Part shown: positions 27,334-35,364 of the stretch, piece after piece
Numbering within the stretch: the stretch's first letter is position 1
Layout of the letters: each line of letters begins with the position of its first letter
Source of the DNA: Actinomycetes bacterium
GTDB taxonomy: Bacteria > Actinomycetota > Thermoleophilia > Gaiellales > F1-60-MAGs149
NCBI GenBank assembly: GCA_025360225.1
Contig: JANYCN010000014.1
Coordinates: forward strand, 1 to 59,264
DNA length: 59,264 bases
Reading direction: 5' to 3'
Notes under the pieces: generated by a model
Told to the model about the DNA's origin: nothing
The model's input: the letters and a program-made list of their open reading frames with translations, nothing else
Databases searched by the model: none
Made by a program: the position numbers and the translations under genes

Positions 27334-28040
27334 CGTTTGCTCTCCTCGAGGGCGATCCGCCCATCACCGAGCTCGATCAGACGATCGAACCGCGTCACCA
27401 GCTCGTGATCGTGGGTCGCGACCACGAGAGCGAACCGAAAACGTTCGTGCAGCGCGTCGATGAGCGCGAGGATCCTGGTAGACGTGTCGGTGTCGAGATG
27501 ACCCGTCGGCTCATCACAGAGCATCAACCGTGGTCGCTGAGCAAGGGCACGGGCGATCGCGACGCGCTGCTGCTCGCCGCCCGAGAGCTCGGACGGTAGG
27601 TGGTTGCCCTTCGTCTCGAGCCCGACGAGCGCGAGCAGCTCATCCGGACCAGGCCCGTCGTCGTCGGGCGCGTAGCGCGCCGCGAATCGCAGGTTCTCGA
27701 TGGCCGTGAACGTCGGGAGCAGGCTTGAACCCTGGAACACGTAGGCGATCCCGAGGCCGAAGCCGCGGTGTGGCGTCGCGCGATCGCGCGCCGTAGACGG
27801 TCTGCCGGCAAAGCTGACCGACCCGCTCGTGGGCTCGAGAAGGCCGCCAAGGACGTGAAGGAGCGTCGACTTCCCCGACCCGGAGCGGCCCCAGAGCACG
27901 ACCCGTTCACCGGCGCGAACGCGGACGCTGACCCTGTCGAGGGCGACGACGCGGACGCCGGATCGATCGTGCACGACGCTCACGTCCTCACACGTCACGA
28001 GCGCTAACGCGGGGGACGCCAGGTCGCGCCCCGCCATCAC
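27330..28040 (-). CDS. ABC transporter ATP-binding protein (LolD/MacB type), second ATPase
   Basis: 236 residues. Walker A GRSGSGKST, Q-loop in YVFQGSSLLP, signature LSGGEQQRVAIARAL, Walker B RLMLCDEPTGHLD and switch His in VATHDHEL are all intact. The type is that of ATPases working with FtsX-like permeases. GTG at 28040 overlaps the stop of the first ATPase gene (GTGA). It differs clearly from that neighbour in sequence, so the pair may form a heterodimer on the single permease. Confidence 0.92.
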   Translation of the reverse strand: MMAGRDLASPALALVTCEDVSVVHDRSGVRVVALDRVSVRVRAGERVVLWGRSGSGKSTLLHVLGGLLEPTSGSVSFAGRPSTARDRATPHRGFGLGIAYVFQGSSLLPTFTAIENLRFAARYAPDDDGPGPDELLALVGLETKGNHLPSELSGGEQQRVAIARALAQRPRLMLCDEPTGHLDTDTSTRILALIDALHERFRFALVVATHDHELVTRFDRLIELGDGRIALEESKR

Positions 28041-28744
28041 GCCACCCGCCCGTCACGCATCAAGACGACCCGGTCACACACATCGGCGACCCGGGTCGAG
28101 TGGGTGACGATCACGACGGTTGCTCCGTGCTCCATCTGCAGAAGCTGCAACGCCTCGATCACGCGCGCCTCGTTCGCCGTGTCGAGCTCGCCCGTCGGCT
28201 CGTCACACAGCACGAGCCGTGCAGTCCGTGCCGCGCAGGCGGCGATCGCGGCGCGTTGTTGCTCGCCGCCCGACAGGCTGGCGGCACGCGTGGCTGAACG
28301 ATCGCCGAGCCCGAACGAGGCGAGCGCAGCGCGCGCTTTGGCCTCTGCGTCGTCTACACCGGCGAGGCCGAGCTGCAGCGCGACGTTCTCGACGGCCGTG
28401 AGGTGCCCGAGAAGGTTGCGGGACTGGAACACGATCGCCATGTCGCGTGCGCGATAGCGGGCCAGCTCGGGTTCCGCGAGCCGTCCGAGCGGTCGCCCAA
28501 ACGCGCGGACCTCGCCGGCGGAGGGCTGGTCGAGCCCGGCGGCTAGGTGAAGAAACGTGCTCTTCCCGCAGCCGGACGGCCCGAGGATGGCGACCATCGA
28601 GCCGGCGGCGACGTCCAGATCGAGACCGCGAAGCGCGACGGTCTCGGCCTCGCCGGTGCGGAAGATCCGGAACACGTCGACCGCCTCGAGCGCCGGCAAC
28701 GCCGTGTCGGTCGCCTCGACCACGGGCTCGACGTAGAGGCTCAC
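28037..28744 (-). CDS. ABC transporter ATP-binding protein (LolD/MacB type), first ATPase
   Basis: 235 residues from the GTG at 28744, which overlaps the lipoprotein stop as GTGA; a TTG three codons upstream is also open. Walker A GPSGCGKST, Q-loop VFQSRNLLG, signature LSGGEQQRAAIAACAA, Walker B LVLCDEPTGELD and switch His VTHSTRVADV are present. The signature is followed by an unusual ACAARTA where family members usually have ARAL, but catalytic residues are intact. It is the second gene of the lipoprotein-ATPase-ATPase-permease operon. Confidence 0.9.
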   Translation of the reverse strand: MSLYVEPVVEATDTALPALEAVDVFRIFRTGEAETVALRGLDLDVAAGSMVAILGPSGCGKSTFLHLAAGLDQPSAGEVRAFGRPLGRLAEPELARYRARDMAIVFQSRNLLGHLTAVENVALQLGLAGVDDAEAKARAALASFGLGDRSATRAASLSGGEQQRAAIAACAARTARLVLCDEPTGELDTANEARVIEALQLLQMEHGATVVIVTHSTRVADVCDRVVLMRDGRVA

Positions 28745-29433
28745 GACGTCCAACGGACGCTGTCGATCATCAGCCGGAAGGCGTCAACGTTGTCGACGCC
28801 CTTCTGGGCGCCGAGGTCGACGACCATGATCATGCCGGCGTGCGACAGGACGTAGCGGTCGACGACGAGCGCGACGCGCTTCCCGGTTACCGGACTCGGT
28901 TCGCTGACCGTCTCGTACACAGCCTTCACCGCCACCTGTCGGCCGGCACGGACGACCACCGGCGCGCGGGTTACGTGCAGCGTCGGTGAACTGCCAGCAA
29001 GCTGCCCGAGCCCGACGGCGACGGAGATGGTCGTTGGCGGCGGGCCGCTCGTGACGACGACGTGCATGATCGTGCTGCGATCGCGGACCGTCACGTCCGG
29101 GCCCGAGCCGGTCTGCGCCCAGCCTTCCGGGTACCGGATGGTGTAGCCAGCCGCCGCGTTGGTCAGCGTGAGGAACACCTGGTTGTCGGGAATGTCTCCA
29201 GCGGCGGCACTCTGCGCCTCGGCGACGAGCGGGCCGACCTGCGCGGTCGTCGCCCGTTCGGTCGTCGACGGCGGCGTCGCTTCGGTTTTCGTCGGATCCG
29301 TCGTCGGCGGCGGCGTCGTCGTGCTCTTGACCGGTGAGACGCTGCCGACGGGGCGCGCCGCGGAGGAGCCACATCCGGAGAGGCCAACGGCGACGAACGC
29401 GGCGACGACGGGAAGGAGGGATCGGTGCTGCAT
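28741..29433 (-). CDS. Lipoprotein of the ABC operon (PsbP-like fold possible)
   Basis: 230 residues. A signal peptide ends in the lipobox LSGC, with Cys at about position 21. A Thr/Pro-rich linker follows (about 35-65). The C-terminal domain starts with YTIRYPEGWAQ, a pattern of PsbP/DUF1795-like lipoproteins, and continues with beta-rich text (RQVAVKAVYETVS). It would sit on the outer face of the membrane. As first gene of the operon it could be a substrate-handling or sensing partner of the permease. The start is 80 bases from the divergent response regulator gene. Confidence 0.78.
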   Translation of the reverse strand: MQHRSLLPVVAAFVAVGLSGCGSSAARPVGSVSPVKSTTTPPPTTDPTKTEATPPSTTERATTAQVGPLVAEAQSAAAGDIPDNQVFLTLTNAAAGYTIRYPEGWAQTGSGPDVTVRDRSTIMHVVVTSGPPPTTISVAVGLGQLAGSSPTLHVTRAPVVVRAGRQVAVKAVYETVSEPSPVTGKRVALVVDRYVLSHAGMIMVVDLGAQKGVDNVDAFRLMIDSVRWTS

Positions 29434-29513
29434 CGTCGCAGTGTGGAGGCGCTCGCCTGAACGACACCTGAACGTCCACCCCGATCGACGCCGACCCGCG
29501 GGATACTGCGGCG

Positions 29514-30185
29514 GTGGAACCCACCGTCCTGATCTGCGAAGACGATCCCGAGCTTCGCCGGCTGCTCGTGCGCGGGCTCGGCGTGGAAGGCTTCATCGCC
29601 GAGGCGGTCGGCACTGGCGCCGCGCTGCTCGCACGGTTCGCCGAGCAGCCTCGCGCCGCGAACGCGATCGTCGTCGACATCGGCCTGCCCGATGCTGACG
29701 GCCGCGACGTCTGCCAGGCCCTGCGCGCGCGTGGTGTGAGCGTGCCGGTGCTGTTCTTGACGGCACGGGACGCCGTCGTTGATCGCGTCTCAGGGTTCCG
29801 CGCCGGCGGCGACGACTACGTCGCGAAGCCGTTCGCGCTGGTCGAGGTCGCCGAACGCCTGCGGGCGCTGCTGCGCCGCGTCGGCCACGACGACGCCGTC
29901 CACGGCGACGGCATCCGGCTCGACCCGACCACGCACGCAGCACACAGCGGCGATGCACGGATCGCGTTGACCCCGACCGAGTTCAGGTTGCTCGGAGCGC
30001 TCCTTCGCGAGCCGGGAACCGTCGTTCGACGCCAGACGCTCATCGACGCCGCCTGGCCGCACGGCGCGATGGTGCACGACAACACCCTCGACGCGTACGC
30101 GGCTCGGCTCCGGCGCAAGCTCCGCGTTCTACCGGGAGCACCTACAATCGTCACGGTCCGCGGCGTCGGATACCACACCGCGTGA
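29514..30185 (+). CDS. Two-component response regulator, OmpR/PhoB type
   Basis: 223 residues, GTG start. Receiver domain: acidic pair at residues 10-11, phosphoacceptor Asp55 in VVDIGLPD, Thr in FLTARD, and Lys105 in VAKPF. The C-terminal winged helix (about 125-220) has ALTPTEFRLLGALLREPG and VRRQTLIDAAWP. The gene overlaps the kinase as GTGA. Divergent from the lipoprotein/ABC operon with an 80-base gap, so it most likely controls that exporter, as in BceRS/CseBC-like envelope systems (inference). Confidence 0.92.
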   Translation: MEPTVLICEDDPELRRLLVRGLGVEGFIAEAVGTGAALLARFAEQPRAANAIVVDIGLPDADGRDVCQALRARGVSVPVLFLTARDAVVDRVSGFRAGGDDYVAKPFALVEVAERLRALLRRVGHDDAVHGDGIRLDPTTHAAHSGDARIALTPTEFRLLGALLREPGTVVRRQTLIDAAWPHGAMVHDNTLDAYAARLRRKLRVLPGAPTIVTVRGVGYHTA

Positions 30186-31522
30186 GCCGCATCGGGCGCC
30201 CAACGACGATGCGCACGCGGTTGCTCGCCGTCGTCATGCTGGCATCGCTGATCATCCTGACTGCGCTGGTGACGGCGTTCAACGTGGCGCTGCGCACCAC
30301 TCTCAACAACGATGCGACGGAGGTCGCGCGGGCACGCGCCGGAGCCGTGCTCGCGACCGTCACGATCACCGGCGGGCAGGTGATCCTCGGCGAGACACCC
30401 GATGACCGCGCGACGGACGCTCGCGTCTGGGTGTTCGTCGGTGCCGGCGTCGTCGAGGCGCCACCGACATCGCCGGAGGGGCTCGACGCAGCCGCCGCCA
30501 AGGTAGGCGCGAACGCGCCAGCCGAACGCACCACCCGCGGCGAGCGGCTCGTGTCCGTCCCGATCGCCAGAGACGGGCACACGTTTGGGGCCGTGGTCGC
30601 CGCGGTCACGCTCGCCCCCTACGACGCGACGGCGCGTACGGTGCTGGGGCAATCGGTGCTGCTGGCAGTCGTGCTCCTCGCGGTGATCTTCACGATCGGC
30701 GCGTGGACTCTCCGACGAGCGCTCCGCGCGGTACATCAGATGACCCGGCTGGCGTCCGAGTGGAGCGAGCACGATCCGGAACGACGGTTCGCACAGGGGC
30801 CGCCGCGCGACGAGCTCACGGAGCTCGCGGCAACGCTGGACGGGCTCCTCGGCCGCCTGTCGTCGAGCCTCCGACGCGAGGAGCGGTTCTCCTCCGAGCT
30901 CGCTCACGAGCTACGCACACCCCTCTCGCGGATCACCGCCGAGTGCGAGCTTGCCCTCCGCGATCGAGCCGACGCCGCCGCAGGCGCGAACGCTCTTCAG
31001 GCGATCGGCCGAAGCGCCCACGAGATGCGCCGCACGATCGACGTCCTCGTCCTTGCCGCACGACACGGTGCCGGCCACCTGCGCGGGGTCGCCGAGCTCG
31101 ACGCCGTCATCGCGGCACTCGTCGATCGCGCGTCGAAGGCCGCCGACGATCGCGGCATCGCGCTCGTCGTGCCCGGCGAGACACGCTGTCGCGTCGCGAT
31201 CGACACCGACCTCGCCGAGCGGATCATCGAGCCGATCATCGAGAACGCCGTCCGCTACGCCACGACGCGAGTCGTGATCGAGGTGGCGATCGCCGCGAGC
31301 TCGGTGAGCGTCAGCGTCGAGGACGACGGGGCGGGGGTGGCGCCCGCCGACCGCGTGCGGATCTTCGAGCCGGGACAACGAGCCGCCGGAGCACGCGGTG
31401 ACGGGGCAGGGCTCGGACTCGCCCTCGCGCGGCGCCTCGCTGTCGAAGCAAGCTCGGCGGTCGAGCTTGCGGAGTCGGCGACCGGCAGCCGGTTCCTCGT
31501 CCGCCTCCCAACAATCCCGTGA
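30182..31522 (+). CDS. Sensor histidine kinase, HisKA type
   Basis: 446 residues. Two membrane helices (about 13-35 and 155-180) flank an extracytoplasmic sensor of some 120 residues. A HAMP region (LRRALRAVHQMTRLASEWSE) follows, then the H-box FSSELAHELRTPLSR with His near 242. The ATP lid has N-box IIENAVRYA and DDGAGVAPADRVRIFEPG, then GDGAGLGLALARRLA. Starts by GTG inside the regulator's stop (GTGA). Cognate to the upstream regulator; the signal is unknown. Confidence 0.92.
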   Translation: MSRIGRPTTMRTRLLAVVMLASLIILTALVTAFNVALRTTLNNDATEVARARAGAVLATVTITGGQVILGETPDDRATDARVWVFVGAGVVEAPPTSPEGLDAAAAKVGANAPAERTTRGERLVSVPIARDGHTFGAVVAAVTLAPYDATARTVLGQSVLLAVVLLAVIFTIGAWTLRRALRAVHQMTRLASEWSEHDPERRFAQGPPRDELTELAATLDGLLGRLSSSLRREERFSSELAHELRTPLSRITAECELALRDRADAAAGANALQAIGRSAHEMRRTIDVLVLAARHGAGHLRGVAELDAVIAALVDRASKAADDRGIALVVPGETRCRVAIDTDLAERIIEPIIENAVRYATTRVVIEVAIAASSVSVSVEDDGAGVAPADRVRIFEPGQRAAGARGDGAGLGLALARRLAVEASSAVELAESATGSRFLVRLPTIP

Positions 31523-31527
31523 GGCGA

Positions 31528-31584
31528 CCCGGCACGCTGCCGACGATCGAGGTACGGTTACCGGGTCGCAACGAAGCCGAGATC
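31528..31584. repeat. 57-bp degenerate direct repeat, copy 2
   Basis: Same orientation and spacing as 24379-24435. It fills almost the whole gap between the kinase stop (31522) and the next start (31587). It could be a mobile relic or a shared binding site; the sequence does not decide. Confidence 0.6.
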
Positions 31585-31586
31585 CG

Positions 31587-32066
31587 ATGCCAGTACCGAC
31601 CGTAGCCGACCTCACCGAGCCGATCCCCTTCCCCGCTGACGCCGGCACGCCGCTGTGGACGGAGCGTCGGTCGCTGCCGGTGGGGACGATCTACGGCGTC
31701 CCGCTCGCCTTCGCGCTTGGCTTGATCTTCGTCGTCTCCTCCCTTCCGGGTCGCGTTGCGCTCGCCGCCGCCGCGACGCTGATCGCCTCGCTGCTTGTCC
31801 GCGCCCGCAGGACAGCGCTGATCGAGACGTTCACCGTCACCGACCGGTTCGTGATGGTGCGGCAGCCGGCAGGGGGGCGGGCCGCGATTCCCGTTGCAGC
31901 GCTCACCGGGCTCACCGTCCTTGGCGACAGGGTGCGCTTCGACTCGTCTCACGGCTCGCTCACGTTCGGCTTCGTCCGTCGTCAGCGAGCCTTGCTGCGG
32001 GCGATCGCGACGGCCGCCCCGAACGCCGCGATCTCGCGCGACATGGGCGCCTTCTGTCGCACCTGA
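31587..32066 (+). CDS. Small membrane protein with bacterial PH-like domain (unrecognised family)
   Basis: 159 residues. Two hydrophobic helices (about 33-50 and 55-72, separated by PGR) are followed by a beta-rich stretch: TALIETFTVTDRFVMVRQPAGG, AALTGLTVLGDRVRF, LTFGFVRRQRALL. That layout resembles bPH2/YdbT-type domains after a membrane hairpin, but I do not recognise a specific family. ATG at 31587 lies 64 bases after the kinase stop, so cotranscription with the two-component genes is possible. Confidence 0.6.
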   Translation: MPVPTVADLTEPIPFPADAGTPLWTERRSLPVGTIYGVPLAFALGLIFVVSSLPGRVALAAAATLIASLLVRARRTALIETFTVTDRFVMVRQPAGGRAAIPVAALTGLTVLGDRVRFDSSHGSLTFGFVRRQRALLRAIATAAPNAAISRDMGAFCRT

Positions 32067-32134
32067 TCGGTGCGCTACTAGGCGCGCCGTGCGCGCGCCA
32101 CCTGTAAGCCGACACGCTTCCGAACCATCGCCTC

Positions 32135-32140
32135 AGGAGG
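32135..32140 (+). promoter_or_regulatory. Consensus Shine-Dalgarno AGGAGG
   Basis: Perfect AGGAGG ending four bases before the ATG at 32145; it fixes the start of the GMC oxidoreductase. Confidence 0.75.
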
Positions 32141-32144
32141 ATCG

Positions 32145-33785
32145 ATGACAGGTAAGGACACGAAGGACGCGACACCCGGCCATGCTGATGTGCTGGTGGT
32201 CGGCTCCGGCGCGTCCGGGGCGATCGTCTCGCGGCACCTTGCCGAGCGCGGCTTCACCGTCGTCTGCCTCGAGCAGGGGCGATGGGTGAGCGCGTCGGAG
32301 TTTCCCGGCGACAAGCCCGAGTGGGAGCTCTTGATGTCGCAGCGCTGGCACCACGACCCGAACATCCGTCGCGGGCCGGCGGACTATCCGGTGGACGTGA
32401 GCGAGGCGGAGATCCAGCCGCAGATGTTCGCCGGCGTCGGCGGCTCGACGTTGCACTTCGGCGGCCACTTTCCGCGGCTCTTCCCCTCCGATTTTCGCGT
32501 GCGCTCGCTCGACGGCGTCGCCGATGACTGGCCGATCAGCTACGAGGAGCTGCGTCCCTGGTACGAGCAGACGGACCGTGACCTCGGCGTGTCCGGGCTT
32601 GGTGGTGACCCGGCGTACCCGCCGGGTGCGGCGCCGCCGCTTCCCCCACACCCGCTGAACGCGTACGGGCGGAAGGCGGCGAAGGGGATGAACGAGCTCG
32701 GCTGGCACTGGTGGCCGGCGCCGAACGCGATCGCCTCTCGCGACTATCGCCGGCTCGTGCGCTGTGCGCGGTTCGGCACGTGCGAGACGGGCTGCCCGCA
32801 CGGTGCGAAGGCGAGCGTCGACATCACCCACTGGCCGGACGCGATCGCCCACGGCGCGCGGCTCGTCACGGGAGCGCGGGTGCGCGAGATCACGGTCGAT
32901 TCGCGTGGGCGCGCGACGGGCGCCGTCTACCGCGACCGGGAGGGCGCCGAGCACCACCAGACGGCGGACGTCGTCGTGATGGCGGCAAACGGCGTCGGCA
33001 CGCCGCGCCTGTTGCTGCTCTCCCGCTCGGCGAGCCACCCGGACGGGCTCGCGAACTCCTCGGGACTGGTCGGGAGGCGGCTGATGCTGCACCCGTACGG
33101 GCTCGTCGTCGGCGTCTACGACGACGACCTCGAGGCGTGGAAGGGGCCTGCCGGGCAGCCGATCCACTCGTTCCAGTTCTACGAGACCGACACCTCGCGT
33201 GGGTTCGTGCGCGGCGCGAAGTGGCAGGTGATGCCCACCCAGGGGCCGCATCGGATGATCTCCCTGCTCGACGGGCAGCCGTACGCGTCCACGTGGGGCG
33301 CGCGGATGCAGGAGCACGTACGCAGCCACATCGGTCGTTGCATCGACTGGGGCGCGGTCACCGAGGACCTGCCGGACGAGCGAAACGGCGTCTCGCTGTC
33401 ACCGGCGCTCACCGACGGCGACGGCATCCCGGCGCCGAAGGTCACCTACCGCATCGCGGAGAACAGCTGGCGCCAGCTCGACTGGCACCTCGCGCGGCTG
33501 ACCGAGGCGCACGAGGCGGCCGGAGCTACGGCGACCTACCCGCTGCGCATCTGTCATGACCAGCCTGGGCACCTGCTCGGAACGGCGCGGATGGGCGACG
33601 ATCCGGGCACGAGCGTTTGTGACCGCTGGGGCCGAGCCCACGACGTCGACAACCTGTTCATCGTCGACGGCAGCCTGTTCGTCACGGCGGGCGGCGTCAA
33701 CCCGACGTCGACGATCTGCGCGCTCGCGCTGCGTACCGCCGACCACATCGCCTCGTCCGCCGGCCGTCAGGCGGCGGGAGCGTGA
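32145..33785 (+). CDS. GMC-family FAD oxidoreductase (gluconate 2-dehydrogenase-like large subunit)
   Basis: 546 residues. The Rossmann motif VLVVGSGASGAIVSRHLAERG binds FAD near residues 16-36. FAGVGGSTLHFGG is the GMC flavin loop. CARFGTCETGCPHGAKAS is Cys-rich, as in membrane-linked sugar dehydrogenases. The C-terminus has GTARMGDDPGTSVCDRWGRAHDVDNLFIVDGS and GVNPTSTICALALR, carrying the usual His/Asn catalytic area. There is no signal peptide. It likely oxidises an alcohol or sugar with the small subunit coupled downstream (GTGA overlap at 33782). Substrate unknown. Confidence 0.88.
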   Translation: MTGKDTKDATPGHADVLVVGSGASGAIVSRHLAERGFTVVCLEQGRWVSASEFPGDKPEWELLMSQRWHHDPNIRRGPADYPVDVSEAEIQPQMFAGVGGSTLHFGGHFPRLFPSDFRVRSLDGVADDWPISYEELRPWYEQTDRDLGVSGLGGDPAYPPGAAPPLPPHPLNAYGRKAAKGMNELGWHWWPAPNAIASRDYRRLVRCARFGTCETGCPHGAKASVDITHWPDAIAHGARLVTGARVREITVDSRGRATGAVYRDREGAEHHQTADVVVMAANGVGTPRLLLLSRSASHPDGLANSSGLVGRRLMLHPYGLVVGVYDDDLEAWKGPAGQPIHSFQFYETDTSRGFVRGAKWQVMPTQGPHRMISLLDGQPYASTWGARMQEHVRSHIGRCIDWGAVTEDLPDERNGVSLSPALTDGDGIPAPKVTYRIAENSWRQLDWHLARLTEAHEAAGATATYPLRICHDQPGHLLGTARMGDDPGTSVCDRWGRAHDVDNLFIVDGSLFVTAGGVNPTSTICALALRTADHIASSAGRQAAGA

Positions 33786-34174
33786 CGCCCGAGCAGCGGG
33801 CCGCGTTCGCGCGCCTCGCTGACGAGCTGCTGCCGGCAACGGGCGACCTGCCGGCGCCGTCGAGTGTTCACGTCGACGGTCGCTGGCTCGACCGAGCGCT
33901 GGCGACCCGCCCTGACCTGGTAGCCGATCTCGAGCGTGGCCTGGCGTCCGGCGCAAGCGCCGCTGCCCTCGAAGAGTCGGACGCCGCCGCGTTCGCGGCG
34001 CTCGCGATCCTCGTCCCGGGGGCGTACTACCTGCACCCAAGGGTTCGGCGAGCGATCGGCTATCCAGGGCAGAAGGCTGATCCCGCGCCAGACGACGAGA
34101 ACGAGTGGTGGTTGCGTGACGGGCTCCTCGATCCGGTGATCGGCCGCGGCCCGATCTGGCGGGAGGCTCCATGA
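33782..34174 (+). CDS. Small subunit of GMC dehydrogenase (gluconate 2-dehydrogenase subunit 3-like)
   Basis: 130 residues. It starts by GTG overlapping the GMC stop codon. LADELLPATGDLPAPSSVHVDGRWLDRAL and ALAILVPGAYYLHPRVRRAIGYPGQ match the subunit-3 family of periplasmic dehydrogenases. Unlike many members it shows no Tat signal, nor does its partner, so this complex may be cytoplasmic. Its stop overlaps the next ATG (ATGA at 34171). Confidence 0.75.
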   Translation: MTPEQRAAFARLADELLPATGDLPAPSSVHVDGRWLDRALATRPDLVADLERGLASGASAAALEESDAAAFAALAILVPGAYYLHPRVRRAIGYPGQKADPAPDDENEWWLRDGLLDPVIGRGPIWREAP

Positions 34175-34650
34175 CCACGCCTCGGGCGGTCGACATCGGC
34201 ACGATGTTCGGCGCGGACGCGGTGACGACGTTCCTCGGCTTCCCAGCAACCGACGACACTCGGGCGCACGTCGCGATCATCGGTGCCGACACCGCGACGC
34301 CGTACGCGTCGGTCGGGCCGTACTGCGCCGGCGCGCCGGCCGCGATCCGGCGCGCGATCGTCCCGTACGCGGCGAACGCCCACCACGTCGACTTCGATCT
34401 CGACGGCCCGATCCTGCCGCATGGCGTCCACGCCGTTGACCACGGCGAGCACCTGCCTGACGCGTCGGCGCGAGAGGCGCTCGCCGAGCGTGAGCGCGAC
34501 GATCGCCGCTTCCAGGTTCGCGCCGAACATCCCCGTCGGGACACCGCTCGGAAGCGGCGCGGTCGTCTGCGCGCCGCAGGAGCGACAACGGCAACGACGG
34601 CGCTGGTACTCCGTCACGACGACGCTCGCGTCGCGATCTCCGACACCTGA
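34171..34650 (+). pseudogene. Ureohydrolase (agmatinase/arginase family), truncated by IS66 relic
   Basis: The first 95 residues fit the N-terminus of ureohydrolases: VDIGTMFGADAVTTFLGFPA, HVAIIGADTATPYASVGPYCAGAPAAIRRA, and FDLDGPILP...VDHG. After about 34450 the frame reads into reverse-strand transposase DNA, and the product turns Arg-rich to an accidental stop. The manganese-binding Asp/His motifs (GGDHS, DAHXD, SXDXDXXDP) are lost, so no enzyme can form. It begins in ATGA overlap with the dehydrogenase small subunit, so it was once third in that operon. Confidence 0.78.
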
Positions 34651-34712
34651 TGAGTCTCAACGCCGACATCGTCCGACGCGGTGAGCGGCGCGCCACAGCC
34701 ATGGAATACCGT
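34450..34712 (-). mobile_element. IS66-family transposase (TnpC) fragment, frameshifted
   Basis: Minus-strand reading gives CGAPLTASDDVGVETHQVSEIATRAS in one frame, then, after a shift near 34635, VVVTEYQRRRCRCRSCGAQTTAPLPSG and GANLEAAIVALTLGERLSRRRV in another. The C-G pair, the HQV segment, VTEYQ-C-x-C-x2-C and the following helix are the zinc-finger and linker part of IS66 TnpC. The catalytic DDE domain and the ends of the element are missing. It interrupts the ureohydrolase and lies just before the gene at 34723. Confidence 0.72.
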
Positions 34713-34722
34713 ACACGGTAGG

Positions 34723-35364
34723 ATGAGAACCGACTTCTTGGCGGGGACCTTCGTGCGCGCCGACCCAGCGTTGCTTCTGCGGTCGATGCACGTACGGGAG
34801 GGCGCTTCGGTCTCGGTCGAACGGGCGGTCGTCGGGCGTGATCTGTTCGATGACCTTGAGGCGACCTATTGCGGGTTGCCGTTTGACTCGGCCGATGGGC
34901 GCTTCATCGGGCGCTCGTTGATCGTTCCGACCCGTTCGGCGTGGTCACTCTTCGTCAACGTGGCTTACCCGGGTTATCTCGGAAGCACGCGATTCGGGGT
35001 TCCTGAGTCGTTCGTGTTCGTTGAGGGGGGTTTCGATCGCCGCCCTGGCGGTTGGCGGGCACGGCTTCCGTCCTTTGGTCCGCCGACTGGAGAGGTGAGC
35101 GATTTTGCGGCCTTTTCGACGAACGTCGGTGGTTCGTTGCGGTCGCTGCTCCTCCATGAGGAGGGGCGGTGGTCGTTCGAGCAGGAGGGTGGGCCGTTGC
35201 CGTTCGAACAGCTGGAGCGGTACACCGCGCGACGTGTGCGTGACCGACTGCGTCCGGAGCTGATCGTCGAGTACCTCGCGGCGTTGGGCATCCGGGTGTT
35301 CGACGAGGACTTCTACGACCTCGAAGGCGCCCGTTTGATCACGGAGATCATGCCGCTGCCATGA
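34723..35364 (+). CDS. Hypothetical protein, unrecognised family
   Basis: 213 residues, no signal peptide or membrane helix. Mixed alpha/beta text with several aromatic stretches (SAWSLFVNVAYPGYLG, ESFVFVEGGFDRRPGG, DFAAFSTNVGGSLRSLL). Codon third positions are visibly more T-rich (for example around 34990-35090) than in neighbouring housekeeping genes, which suggests recent acquisition. It overlaps the next gene by 4 bases (ATGA). It lies between an IS66 relic and a MITE. The small acidic partner recalls toxin-linked immunity gene pairs, but that is only an impression. Confidence 0.65.
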   Translation: MRTDFLAGTFVRADPALLLRSMHVREGASVSVERAVVGRDLFDDLEATYCGLPFDSADGRFIGRSLIVPTRSAWSLFVNVAYPGYLGSTRFGVPESFVFVEGGFDRRPGGWRARLPSFGPPTGEVSDFAAFSTNVGGSLRSLLLHEEGRWSFEQEGGPLPFEQLERYTARRVRDRLRPELIVEYLAALGIRVFDEDFYDLEGARLITEIMPLP

